Origin: Prevotellaceae bacterium
GTDB lineage: Bacteria; Bacteroidota; Bacteroidia; Bacteroidales; UBA932
Direction: 5' to 3'
NCBI GenBank assembly: GCA_031259225.1
Contig: JAIRLT010000141.1
Location: 1-11,240 of the forward strand
DNA length: 11,240 nt
The notes beneath the pieces are model-generated. The model ran no database searches. It was given only the letters and a program-made list of their open reading frames with translations, and was not told where the DNA came from. The position numbers and the translations under genes are program-made. Shown piece after piece: positions 1 through 5,764 of the stretch. Position 1 is the first letter of the stretch. Every line of letters starts with the position of its first letter.

Positions 1-78
1 ATATATGAATTGACACGAATTTTTACGGATTACGCGGACAATATATATGCAGTGAAGAGGCGTTTTGTTAAAGAATAA
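1..78 (+). CDS. possible C-terminal fragment of an upstream protein
   Basis: Frame 1 is open from the window edge to a TAA at 76-78 and would encode 25 residues ending in YAVKRRFVKE, a charged, amphipathic-looking tail. The start lies outside the window, so no family can be named. The stretch also resembles the low-complexity 'gaattgacacgaat' spacer sequence common between Bacteroidota genes, so it could be non-coding. The call rests only on an open frame and plausible composition. Confidence 0.35.
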   Translation: MYELTRIFTDYADNIYAVKRRFVKE

Positions 79-140
79 TTGGTTTGTGTTTTGTGGGTGC
101 AAAATGCCTCTGAAGCTGCAAAAAAAGTGATTAGGAAACA

Positions 141-168
141 CGTCATTCCGACCGGAGCGCGCGAGGAA
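141..168 (+). repeat. 28-base dispersed GC-rich element, copy 1
   Basis: It starts cgtcattccgaccgg and ends gcgcgaggaa. An identical copy lies at 227-254 and a diverged inverted relative at 329-362. The form resembles dispersed 'tcattncga...ggaa' palindromic repeats found between genes in many anaerobe genomes. The resemblance is from memory, while the repetition is seen directly. Confidence 0.75.
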
Positions 169-226
169 GCCCCCTAACCCCCGAAGGGGGAACTTGTGGA
201 GTACGGGGTGCGGGGTACGCGGGGTA

Positions 227-254
227 CGTCATTCCGACCGGAGCGCGCGAGGAA
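227..254 (+). repeat. 28-base dispersed GC-rich element, copy 2
   Basis: This is a perfect match to 141-168, 86 bases downstream on the same strand. It is followed at once by a related GC-rich run, cgagcgcgcggagcggagg (254-272), which may be a third, degraded unit. Confidence 0.75.
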
Positions 255-328
255 CGAGCGCGCGGAGCGGAGGAAACTGCTTCAAAATGCAGGGCGGTGC
301 AAAGCAGCAAGTGCAGGACGCAGCAGAT

Positions 329-362
329 TTCTCGACTCCGCTTCGCTCCGCTCGAAATGACG
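329..362 (-). repeat. inverted, diverged copy of the GC-rich element
   Basis: Read on the minus strand it begins cgtcatttcgagcggagcg and ends gtcgagaa. It therefore aligns with the start (cgtcattycgascggagcg) and end (gagraa-like) of the two plus-strand copies. Together with copy 2 it could fold into a long imperfect stem across 227-362. Confidence 0.6.
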
Positions 363-426
363 CGATACGCTTCGCGAGTGGAGAGTGGAGAATGGAGAAT
401 GTAGAATAGGGCTGGCGCGTTAGCCA

Positions 427-475
427 ATTAGAAATTAGAAATCAGAAATCAGAAAAATCAGAAATTAAAAATCAA
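427..475 (+). repeat. A-rich tandem micro-repeat in the leader
   Basis: The tract iterates units close to 'attagaa' and 'atcagaa' about six times just before the start codon at 495. It probably arose by slippage. It may also serve as the unstructured, A-rich ribosome-landing region usual in Bacteroidota leaders, which is an inference. Confidence 0.5.
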
Positions 476-494
476 CCAATAAAAAATAACAATT

Positions 495-1748
495 ATGAAA
501 AAAATTTTCTTTCTTTTCGCAATGTTTGCAAACGTTGCAGCAAGCGCACAAAACATGCAAATCACGCCCATCAGCGCGACCTACACCTCGTCGCCGGTAA
601 TTCAATTCGAAGTAAGCTGGACAGGCGCGCGTACCTACCGACACAACACCAAAGTGTGGGTGTTTGTCGATTACCGCAAAGTCGAAGACAATACACCGGC
701 GGGCAATTGGACACGTGCCGCCACTACGGCAACGCCTGCCGTTAATTCTACGCCTACCAGCACGGCTACGCGTGTTTCCGGCAACGACAAAGGTTTTTGG
801 CTGAATGGCGTGGACGGCGATTACAGCGCGACGCTTACCGTGCCGCTCACGCTTGCTGCCGGCGTTACGCAATTCAACTGGTGCGCCTACGCTACCGACT
901 ATCCGCCCAATGTGGTGCCACACAGTACCAGCAGCTACACCCTGCGCGGCTCGCCGCCGTTTGTCCTTAACGGTACATTTACCACGAGCCTATCAACTTT
1001 TTCCGGTACAATCACCACCTTTACCGACGCCACCGGCGCACCCGGAAAGTTCCCTGCCCCGCTCAATGAAAAGCCCAATGAAATGGGTTGCGTAGCAGGG
1101 TTGGTAGAAAACATGAACGGGGTTTGCGTGGCACCTTCTGCTGTTGGATGTACCAATAACACATTAAATTTAGGTACGGTTTCATTCACAGCCGGTACGG
1201 AAATTACAATCGTTGGAAATGGCGTTTCGCAAATTTGGTCGCGCCCGGTAACTGCCACCGGTTGCCAAAAGACGGGCTTTAACGGTGGTTCTGTTGGCAG
1301 TGTTAATGCCGATTGTAGAACTAACCCGAATTATGCCGGCGACTTTTATTCCGGGTGCGCTGCCTTCCGTTACCACGCCCAACTTTGCCCACCACCATGG
1401 CGGATACCTTCACCTTTCGATACAAAAAATTTAGCCAAGGCTTTTGGTTGTGCTGAAAACGGCAATAACGAAGTATGTGTTAAAAAATACGTAAATCAAT
1501 GGGGTGGTGAGTATGCTGGGGAAATAACCGCATCCAACGCAATAGTTGGTGAAAAATATATAGGTGTAATCTGGTTAAATCTTGAACGAGGTATCCACCC
1601 TGACTGGAATGAACCCGCATGGGGTGTTTTTAGATTTACTAACGACGTAGGGTCCTATAGCGGTAATGGTCTATGTTGGTGGTATAATAATTTCGGTTGG
1701 GCACGCGCCAATTGGGGGAGTCTCATCCGCTGTGTGCGCGACAACTAA
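495..1748 (+). CDS. secreted protein with C-terminal FISUMP / C-type-lectin-like domain
   Basis: The 417-residue product has a clear Sec signal peptide (MKKIFFLF..., cleavage expected after A18 in ASA-Q). Residues 20 to about 185 form a Thr/Ser-rich beta-type module, and residues 199-220 form a Cys-containing linker. The C-terminal third resembles the Fibrobacter succinogenes major paralogous (FISUMP, TIGR02145-like) domain: CPPPWRIP at 298-305, WGGEYAG at 336-342, and a closing IRCVRD at 411-416 two residues from the end. The usual role of such domains is unknown; a C-type-lectin-like ligand-binding fold is suspected. No Por secretion (T9SS) C-terminal sorting domain is evident, so the protein may be periplasmic or released. 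GC is near 57-60% over 541-780 but about 32-45% over 1441-1620, suggesting a module join near 1137. The signal peptide supports the start. The family call is from motif memory, not a search. Confidence 0.72.
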   Translation: MKKIFFLFAMFANVAASAQNMQITPISATYTSSPVIQFEVSWTGARTYRHNTKVWVFVDYRKVEDNTPAGNWTRAATTATPAVNSTPTSTATRVSGNDKGFWLNGVDGDYSATLTVPLTLAAGVTQFNWCAYATDYPPNVVPHSTSSYTLRGSPPFVLNGTFTTSLSTFSGTITTFTDATGAPGKFPAPLNEKPNEMGCVAGLVENMNGVCVAPSAVGCTNNTLNLGTVSFTAGTEITIVGNGVSQIWSRPVTATGCQKTGFNGGSVGSVNADCRTNPNYAGDFYSGCAAFRYHAQLCPPPWRIPSPFDTKNLAKAFGCAENGNNEVCVKKYVNQWGGEYAGEITASNAIVGEKYIGVIWLNLERGIHPDWNEPAWGVFRFTNDVGSYSGNGLCWWYNNFGWARANWGSLIRCVRDN

Positions 1749-1901
1749 TCTACCCCGAAATGTGTATCATATCAAAGCTATCTACGTGTTTTTACTAAAC
1801 GCTAACTTTTGTCATGCCTTGCCCACCTTAGGGTATCGTCGGGCAACCGTACTAATGCGCTTGCCGCTGCCTTCGCCTTAAATATTTGAATATTTAAATC
1901 T

Positions 1902-1931
1902 TTGAAATAACGTCGCTGTTTTTTATTTCAA
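1902..1931 (+). terminator. possible weak terminator hairpin after the FISUMP-type gene
   Basis: TTGAAATAA (1902-1910) is the exact reverse complement of TTATTTCAA (1923-1931), with a 12-base loop. The following sequence, gattttatc, is only modestly T-rich. The stem is A/T-dominated, so termination is uncertain. Confidence 0.3.
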
Positions 1932-1984
1932 GATTTTATCATTCAAAATTTGGTGGTGCCCTGAAATACAAAGAGGGCATTAAA

Positions 1985-2016
1985 TTTGGAGGTAAGAAAT
2001 ATTTTTTGTTACTTTG
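1985..2016 (+). promoter_or_regulatory. Bacteroidota-type promoter for the beta-barrel gene at 2090
   Basis: A -33-like TTTG at 1985-1988 lies 20 bases before TTACTTTG at 2009-2016, one mismatch from the TAnnTTTG -7 consensus. Transcription would begin near 2021-2023 and give a leader of about 68 bases. The initial 'gcaccggg-aaaa' matches the corresponding region of the promoter at 2962. Confidence 0.55.
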
Positions 2017-2044
2017 CACCGGGAAAATGTTGCATTTGTTATAT

Positions 2045-2090
2045 TTTTCAAAAAATTAAAAATTAATTACTTTTCAAAAATTAAAAATTA
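2045..2090 (+). repeat. direct duplication in an A/T-rich leader
   Basis: The unit ttttcaaaaaattaaaaatt appears at 2045-2064 and again, one A shorter, at 2071-2089 directly before the ATG at 2090. It makes the leader nearly free of G and C, as expected for Bacteroidota translation initiation. Confidence 0.6.
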
Positions 2091-2737
2091 TGAAAAAAAC
2101 TATCTTGATTTTAGTAGCGTTAGCCGTTACGCTCAGTGTGAATGCACAAGTAAAATTCGGCGTTAAAGCAGGCTTGAATGTTTCACAAATTGGCAGTGGG
2201 TCTATGAAAATAGGCGACCAGTCGGAAGATCTTGAGGCAAGTGGTATGCTTGTCGGATTTCATGCTGGCGGGTATGTTAATTTCAATTTTAGTCCTGTAA
2301 TCGGATTACAACCGGAAGTAGTATTTTCTCTGCAAGGGGAAAAAGAATCAGATGATGATGGGTCTATCAAGACCAGTTTGGGTTTTATTAATGTTCCAAT
2401 ACTTTTGGACATTAAGCCGGTTCCGAATTTGAGTATTTTGGTCGGTCCCCAAGTAGGGATTAACGTGTCCAAAAAAATGTCCATCGGAGGCATCAGCATT
2501 TCCGGTTCTGAACTGAATGACCTGCTGGAAGAGGCGGGCACAAAAATCAATACACTGGATATTGCTGCCGTATTGGGTGTGCAATATACGATTATTAACC
2601 ATTTAACTATTGGCGCTCGCTATAATTTCGGCTTTACGCCTGCTCTTGGTCTTACACAGGAAGCAAAAGATGCAGGATTATCAATATCCGGAGTCGGCAA
2701 TAGGGTTATTCAAGTTAGCGTAGGTTGGTCTTTCTAA
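2090..2737 (+). CDS. PorT-like outer-membrane beta-barrel protein
   Basis: The 215-residue product has a signal peptide (MKKTILILVALAVTLSVNA, cleavage before Q20). The mature chain opens with VKFGVKAGLNVSQ, the usual first strand of the OMP_b-brl_2 (PF13568-like, 'PorT family') barrels of Bacteroidota. Alternating amphipathic strands follow: residues 46-66 (VGFHAGGYVNFNFSPVIGLQ), about 85-110, about 155-178 and 200-215. It ends in an aromatic residue (VGWSF), the usual C-terminal signal for outer-membrane insertion. The predicted loop at about 125-150 is Ser/Gly/Glu-rich. The gene has its own promoter and a strong terminator at 2760-2787, so it is probably monocistronic. The substrate or role is unknown. 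Assignment to the barrel class is firm, but specific function is not assignable. Confidence 0.88.
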   Translation: MKKTILILVALAVTLSVNAQVKFGVKAGLNVSQIGSGSMKIGDQSEDLEASGMLVGFHAGGYVNFNFSPVIGLQPEVVFSLQGEKESDDDGSIKTSLGFINVPILLDIKPVPNLSILVGPQVGINVSKKMSIGGISISGSELNDLLEEAGTKINTLDIAAVLGVQYTIINHLTIGARYNFGFTPALGLTQEAKDAGLSISGVGNRVIQVSVGWSF

Positions 2738-2759
2738 ATAATTCAATCATATAAAAAAT

Positions 2760-2787
2760 GCACCAAAAATTTGGTGCGTTTTTTTTT
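2760..2787 (+). terminator. Rho-independent terminator
   Basis: The stem GCACCAA (2760-2766) pairs with TTGGTGC (2771-2777) around an AAAT loop and is followed by G and nine Ts (2779-2787). An A6 run precedes it and could lengthen the stem with the T tract. It lies 22 bases after the stop of the beta-barrel gene. Confidence 0.92.
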
Positions 2788-2948
2788 ATGCTATACCGCG
2801 TGGATAGCGCGAAACTAACAGCAATAATATTTTTACCGGAATAATTTTTAGTTATTTTTTTTGTATGACTAAATTTGGGAATATCATAACTATCGCGGCT
2901 TTTTAACGTTTTTTAAGAATATTTTTTTTCAAAAAATTTTGAATATAC

Positions 2949-2969
2949 CAATATCCGTTATTACTTTTG
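2949..2969 (+). promoter_or_regulatory. -7 box (perfect TAnnTTTG) of the second beta-barrel gene
   Basis: TACTTTTG at 2962-2969 matches TAnnTTTG exactly. A TTTTG about 20 bases upstream (ending near 2941) is a plausible -33 element. The expected start near 2974 falls at the base of a hairpin, so the transcript would begin with a stem-loop. Confidence 0.7.
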
Positions 2970-2972
2970 CAC

Positions 2973-3004
2973 CCGGAAAACATAGCAAATGCTGCGTTTT
3001 CCGG
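2973..3004 (+). promoter_or_regulatory. 5'-end stem-loop in the leader of the second beta-barrel gene
   Basis: CCGGAAAAC (2973-2981) is the exact reverse complement of GTTTTCCGG (2996-3004). Inside, AGC (2984-2986) pairs with GCT (2991-2993) around AAAT, giving one continuous hairpin with a single mismatch. It sits at the predicted transcript 5' end, where such stems can protect mRNA from decay; that role is an inference. There is no T tract, so it is not a terminator. Confidence 0.6.
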
Positions 3005-3036
3005 TTTAACAAATTATTTATTAAAAAATTTTTATT

Positions 3037-3522
3037 ATGAAAAAAATTGTTCTTGTAACCGTAGCTGCATTATTTTTTACAACGGCTGCTGTTGCACAAT
3101 CACCAACCGAGGCGAAAAAATTTTTCCTGAATGCTGAGCTGTCCGGATTGAATGTAAATTTCACCCCCTCGCCATTTACCTTAGATGTAAGTGCCGGCGG
3201 TGGATATTTTATAATCAACAATCTTGCTTTGCGCGCCCAGTTGGGACTCGGCTTTGGTAACAGTACCCATATCAATTTTGGCGCCGGCGCCCGCTATTAT
3301 TTAAGCGGGTTCTTTTTGGATGCATTATTTACCGGCGCGAACACCGGTCTGAATAACGCAGGCAAAAGGCAACTGGAACTCGGTATGAGGGGCGCTTTGG
3401 GTTATGCTATCTTCCTGAACGACCATGTGGCATTTGAACCGGCGGTGACGCTGGAAAAACGCTTTGTGGAAGACTCCAACGTCCATGTAGGGCTTAGCGC
3501 TATGTTCAGCATTTATTTCTAA
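3037..3522 (+). CDS. small outer-membrane beta-barrel protein
   Basis: The 161-residue product has a signal peptide (MKKIVLVTVAALFFTTAAVA, cleavage before Q21). The mature chain is built of alternating hydrophobic/polar strands: SGLNVNFTP, LDVSAGGGYFII, LALRAQLGLGF, HINFGAGARYYL, LELGMRGALGYAI and HVGLSAMFSIYF. It ends in Phe, the outer-membrane insertion signature. At roughly 140 mature residues it fits an 8-strand barrel of the OmpX/OmpW-like or OMP_b-brl class, though no specific family is recognised. The gene stands alone between its own promoter (2962) and a very strong terminator (3561-3593). Together with the preceding barrel gene it suggests an envelope-protein neighbourhood, but the two share little obvious sequence beyond architecture. 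Confidence 0.85.
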   Translation: MKKIVLVTVAALFFTTAAVAQSPTEAKKFFLNAELSGLNVNFTPSPFTLDVSAGGGYFIINNLALRAQLGLGFGNSTHINFGAGARYYLSGFFLDALFTGANTGLNNAGKRQLELGMRGALGYAIFLNDHVAFEPAVTLEKRFVEDSNVHVGLSAMFSIYF

Positions 3523-3560
3523 ACACTGCTGCGTTTATAAGGAAACGCCGGCAGTACCGG

Positions 3561-3593
3561 AAGAAGCTGTTTCAATTTTGAAACAGCTTCTTT
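3561..3593 (+). terminator. strong Rho-independent terminator
   Basis: AAGAAGCTGTTTCA (3561-3574) pairs without a mismatch with TGAAACAGCTTCTT (3579-3592) around a four-base ATTT loop, then tttattta follows. The TTTTG within the loop region (3576-3580) may double as the -33 element of the next gene's promoter. The hairpin could also act for minus-strand transcripts. Confidence 0.88.
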
Positions 3594-3609
3594 ATTTATA
3601 GTATCTTTG
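3577..3609 (+). promoter_or_regulatory. promoter of the dipeptidase gene, overlapping the terminator
   Basis: TATCTTTG (3602-3609) is a perfect TAnnTTTG box. A TTTG at 3577-3580, 21 bases upstream, fits the -33 element. The expected start near 3614 would leave a very short leader of about 15 bases (ataaaataaagc) before ATG at 3629. Confidence 0.7.
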
Positions 3610-3628
3610 CCATACAATAAAATAAAGC

Positions 3629-4354
3629 ATGAGAAAGATATATTGCCTGCTGTTTGTGTGTGTGTGTTGGGTTGCCTGTTACCGGCAGCCGCCGGAAATG
3701 ATGGCTATGGTTACGCCGGAAGCTATTGCCGGCAACAGACAGGAACCGGCTGCCGGTGACCAGGCTTTAGAACAACGCGGGCTGGTTGATATTGCCACGC
3801 TCGACGAGGGTATCCGCGTGCAGTTGGTTTATGCCACCCCCTATAATTTTATGGGCAAAACGTTGTATAAAAATATCCGCCATGCTTATTTACAGCCCGC
3901 CGCCGCCCGGCAATTATTGCGTGCATACAAGGCATTGAAAAAAATACGTCCTGATTTAACCCTGCTTGTTTACGACGCTGCGCGCCCGCTCAGCGTCCAA
4001 TGGGAAATGTGGAACGCCGTGAAAGGTACCGGATGGAATTATTATGTAAAAAATCCGGGCAATGGCGGCGGTATGCACAACTTTGGCGCGGCAGTCGATG
4101 TCACGCTTGCCGACTGCACCGGGCAGCCCCTGCCAATGGGAACGCCTTATGATTACTTCGGCTATGAAGCCCATATTGATAAGGAAAAGGAACTGGTACG
4201 GACAGGACGTATCTCCCCGCGCGAATGGGACAACCGGTTGCTGTTGCGGAAAGTGATGACCGACGCGGGTTTCCGCACGGTTAAAAGTGAATGGTGGCAT
4301 TTCAACGCCTGTTCGCCGGAAGAAGCAAAAAAACAGTATGAAGTGATTAGGTAA
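3629..4354 (+). CDS. D-alanyl-D-alanine dipeptidase, VanX/DdpX type (peptidase M15D)
   Basis: The 241-residue product has the M15D zinc-peptidase signature. His150 and Asp157 lie in GMHNFGAAVD, Glu221 (general base) and His224 lie in SEWWHF, and Arg119 in YDAARP matches the substrate-binding arginine of VanX. The N-terminal block IRVQLVYATPYNFMGKTLY and the later MGTPYDYFG are also characteristic. The start MRKIYCLLFVCVCWVAC is a short hydrophobic signal ending in a cysteine (C17) in a near-lipobox context (WVAC), so the enzyme is probably an envelope lipoprotein. Zn-dependent cleavage of D-Ala-D-Ala is the family reaction. No vanH, vanA or vanRS neighbours are present, so a role in peptidoglycan peptide recycling is likelier than glycopeptide resistance; that is an inference. 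All catalytic residues are intact. Confidence 0.9.
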   Translation: MRKIYCLLFVCVCWVACYRQPPEMMAMVTPEAIAGNRQEPAAGDQALEQRGLVDIATLDEGIRVQLVYATPYNFMGKTLYKNIRHAYLQPAAARQLLRAYKALKKIRPDLTLLVYDAARPLSVQWEMWNAVKGTGWNYYVKNPGNGGGMHNFGAAVDVTLADCTGQPLPMGTPYDYFGYEAHIDKEKELVRTGRISPREWDNRLLLRKVMTDAGFRTVKSEWWHFNACSPEEAKKQYEVIR

Positions 4355-4464
4355 TCAAGAGATGTCACATCCTGAAAAAAATTGACAGGTTAAAGCAAAT
4401 ACTGTACCGATCGTTTTTCTTCGTACATTTTGGCAAATTTTATTTCAAAATGATAAAAAAAGCG
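4355..4464. other. convergent intergenic gap
   Basis: The plus-strand dipeptidase and the minus-strand DUF1015 gene end towards each other here. A perfect palindrome, TGATTAGGTAATCA (4344-4357), straddles the dipeptidase stop codon, and an interrupted palindrome GATGT-C-ACATC lies at 4361-4371. Neither is followed by a T tract, and no clear terminator is seen for either strand. Confidence 0.5.
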
Positions 4465-5703
4465 CTACGAAAGTTTGTGAATTGTCAGTCCGCTGCGGAG
4501 TTTTGGTTCAAACCATGTAGTCTTTGGCGGCATGATACTGCCGGCGTCGGCAATGTCAATAAGTTGTTTCATAGACACGGGATAGAGCGCAAAGGCAGCC
4601 GCCATTTCGCCGCTGTCCACGCGCTTTTGCAGTTCGCCGAGCCCGCGTATGCCGCCCACAAAGTCAATCCGCTTAGAGGTGCGCAGGTCGCCCAGATGCA
4701 GGATTTTGTCAAATACTTCCCTTGAGAGCGCCGTTACATCCAGCGCCCCGATGGGGTCATGGTCATCGTAGGTGCCTTCTTTCGCTGTCAGCGAATACCA
4801 CTGCCCGGCAAGGTACATCGAGAAATTGTGCAACCCCGACGGGCGGTACACTTCCCCACCCTTTTCCGTTACGTCAAACGATGCGCGTAATTTTTCGAGG
4901 AATTGCGCGGGCTGCAAGCCATTCAAATCTTTTACCACGCGGTTGTAGTCAATAATCTTTAAATGGCTTTCGGGGAAAATCACCGCCATGAAATAATTGT
5001 ATTCTTCGCTGCCCGTATGGTGCGGGTTGGCATTGCGTTTTTCCTGCCCCACCAGCGCCGCCGCCGCCGAGCGGTGATGCCCGTCGGCTACATACATTGC
5101 CGGGATAGCCGCAAAAATCCCGGTGATACGCCGGATCAGCGCCTCGTCATCAACCACCCAGAAGTGGTGCCCAAAGCCGTCGTCCGACACAAAGTCATAT
5201 TCCGGCGTTTTGGCTTCCGTTATTTGCTTCACGAGACCGTTCATCGCCGGCACGTCGGGATAGGCAAAGAACACCGGCTCAATGTTGGCATCCTGTATGC
5301 GCACGTGCATCATGCGGTCTTCTTCCTTGTCCTTGCGGGTTAATTCGTGTTTTTTGATGCGACCTTCGAGGTAGTCGTCCACACTGGCGGCTGCAACCAA
5401 GCCATATTGCGTGCGGTCGTCCATTGTTTGCGCATAGATGTAGTACATTTCTTTTTCGTCCTGCCGCAGCCAGCCGCGCGCTTGCCACAGTTGGAAATTC
5501 TCTACCGCTTTATCATAAGCCTGCGGCGAATGTTCATCAATAACCGGGTCGAAGTCAATTTCAGGTTTAATGATATGCAGCAAGGATTTCTCGCCAGCTT
5601 CGGCTTTTGCTTCTTGCGAATTAAGTACGTCATACGGGCGCGAAGCCACTTCTTTTGCTATTTCTTTCGGCGGGCGCAATGCCGCAAAGGGTTTTATTTT
5701 CAT
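4465..5703 (-). CDS. DUF1015 family protein of the serine-biosynthesis cluster
   Basis: The 412-residue product matches the DUF1015 family (PF06245-like) in length and motifs. These are the N-terminal KPFAALRPP and RPYDVLNSQEA (residues 4-32), GRIKKHELT (114-122), and the signature YVADGHHRSAAA (204-215) with D207-G-H-H-R211. No signal peptide or membrane segment is seen, so it should be cytosolic. It is the last gene of a serC-serA-DUF1015 series on the minus strand, 55 bases after serA, an order recalled from other Bacteroidales. The family's reaction is not securely established. Its DGHHR motif recalls the DGxxR motifs of the ParB/sulfiredoxin-like fold, which includes free-serine kinases (SerK/SbnI). 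A role in serine or phosphoserine metabolism is therefore a reasonable inference. The start ATGAAAATAAAACC follows an A/T-rich spacer. Confidence 0.88.
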   Translation of the reverse strand: MKIKPFAALRPPKEIAKEVASRPYDVLNSQEAKAEAGEKSLLHIIKPEIDFDPVIDEHSPQAYDKAVENFQLWQARGWLRQDEKEMYYIYAQTMDDRTQYGLVAAASVDDYLEGRIKKHELTRKDKEEDRMMHVRIQDANIEPVFFAYPDVPAMNGLVKQITEAKTPEYDFVSDDGFGHHFWVVDDEALIRRITGIFAAIPAMYVADGHHRSAAAALVGQEKRNANPHHTGSEEYNYFMAVIFPESHLKIIDYNRVVKDLNGLQPAQFLEKLRASFDVTEKGGEVYRPSGLHNFSMYLAGQWYSLTAKEGTYDDHDPIGALDVTALSREVFDKILHLGDLRTSKRIDFVGGIRGLGELQKRVDSGEMAAAFALYPVSMKQLIDIADAGSIMPPKTTWFEPKLRSGLTIHKLS

Positions 5704-5764
5704 ACAAGTTGAAAGTTAAGAGTTATGAACTAAGAACTAAGAGTTAAGAGAGTTGTTCTTAGTT
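5704..5764 (-). repeat. serA-DUF1015 spacer made of 'aacttag' micro-repeats with an inverted repeat
   Basis: The spacer between the serA stop and the DUF1015 start consists of iterated variants of 'gttaagagttatgaactaag'. AACTAAGAAC (5728-5737) is the exact reverse complement of GTTCTTAGTT (5755-5764), and the latter contains the serA stop codon. The stem could form in the mRNA, but the loop is 17 bases and there is no T tract, so it is unlikely to terminate transcription fully. Confidence 0.55.

Larger units (their letters stand above)
79..494. other. repeat-rich intergenic region upstream of the FISUMP-type gene
   Basis: No convincing gene is seen in these 416 bases. They hold two direct copies of a 28-base GC-rich element (141-168, 227-254), a CCCCC-GAA-GGGGG mini-hairpin (178-190), a G-run array (202-228), an inverted relative of the 28-base element (329-362), 'gtggagaatggaga'-type micro-repeats (378-408), a GGCTGGCGCG/TTAGCC palindrome (410-425) and an A-rich tract of iterated 'agaaatc' (427-475). 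The last leads into the start codon at 495. No TAnnTTTG promoter box was found. Confidence 0.7.
1749..2089. other. intergenic region with inverted repeats and a promoter
   Basis: No gene is supported in these 341 bases. They contain a GC-rich stem-forming segment (TTGCCC 1819-1824 with GGGCAA 1841-1846), an AT-rich palindrome (1878-1897), a 9-bp inverted repeat (1902-1931), a 6-bp hairpin (1957-1979), and the promoter plus duplicated A-rich leader of the gene at 2090. Confidence 0.6.

Noticed and set aside
143..427. 94-codon minus-strand reading frame over the repeat block
   Set aside because: Its 'VISSGAKRSREIC'-like translation comes from the GC-rich repeats and recurs as an artefact in repeat-bearing genomes; no gene-like context or leader.
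465..923. 152-codon minus-strand frame opposite the FISUMP-type gene
   Set aside because: Arg/Cys/His-rich composition typical of an antisense shadow, and it runs antiparallel to a gene with a clear signal peptide.
1644..1748. Definite diversity-generating retroelement variable region
   Set aside because: No reverse transcriptase, template repeat or homing-type stem-loop is present in the window, so only a possibility is reported.
1801..1850. Integron attC site
   Set aside because: TTGCCC/GGGCAA pairing is present, but the GTTRRRY/RYYYAAC core sites and any integrase are missing.
1666..1881. 71-codon plus-strand frame crossing the FISUMP stop
   Set aside because: Overlaps the true frame, has no leader, and no recognisable motif.
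2870..2877. TAAATTTG as a further promoter box
   Set aside because: It fits TAnnTTTG but lacks a TTTG at the -33 distance and is about 160 bases from the next start, whereas the box at 2962 fits better.
3629..4354. Vancomycin-resistance cluster
   Set aside because: Only a VanX-like peptidase is present; no ligase, dehydrogenase or regulator genes accompany it.
4963..5343. 126-codon plus-strand frame opposite the DUF1015 gene
   Set aside because: Shadow of a well-recognised family member on the other strand.
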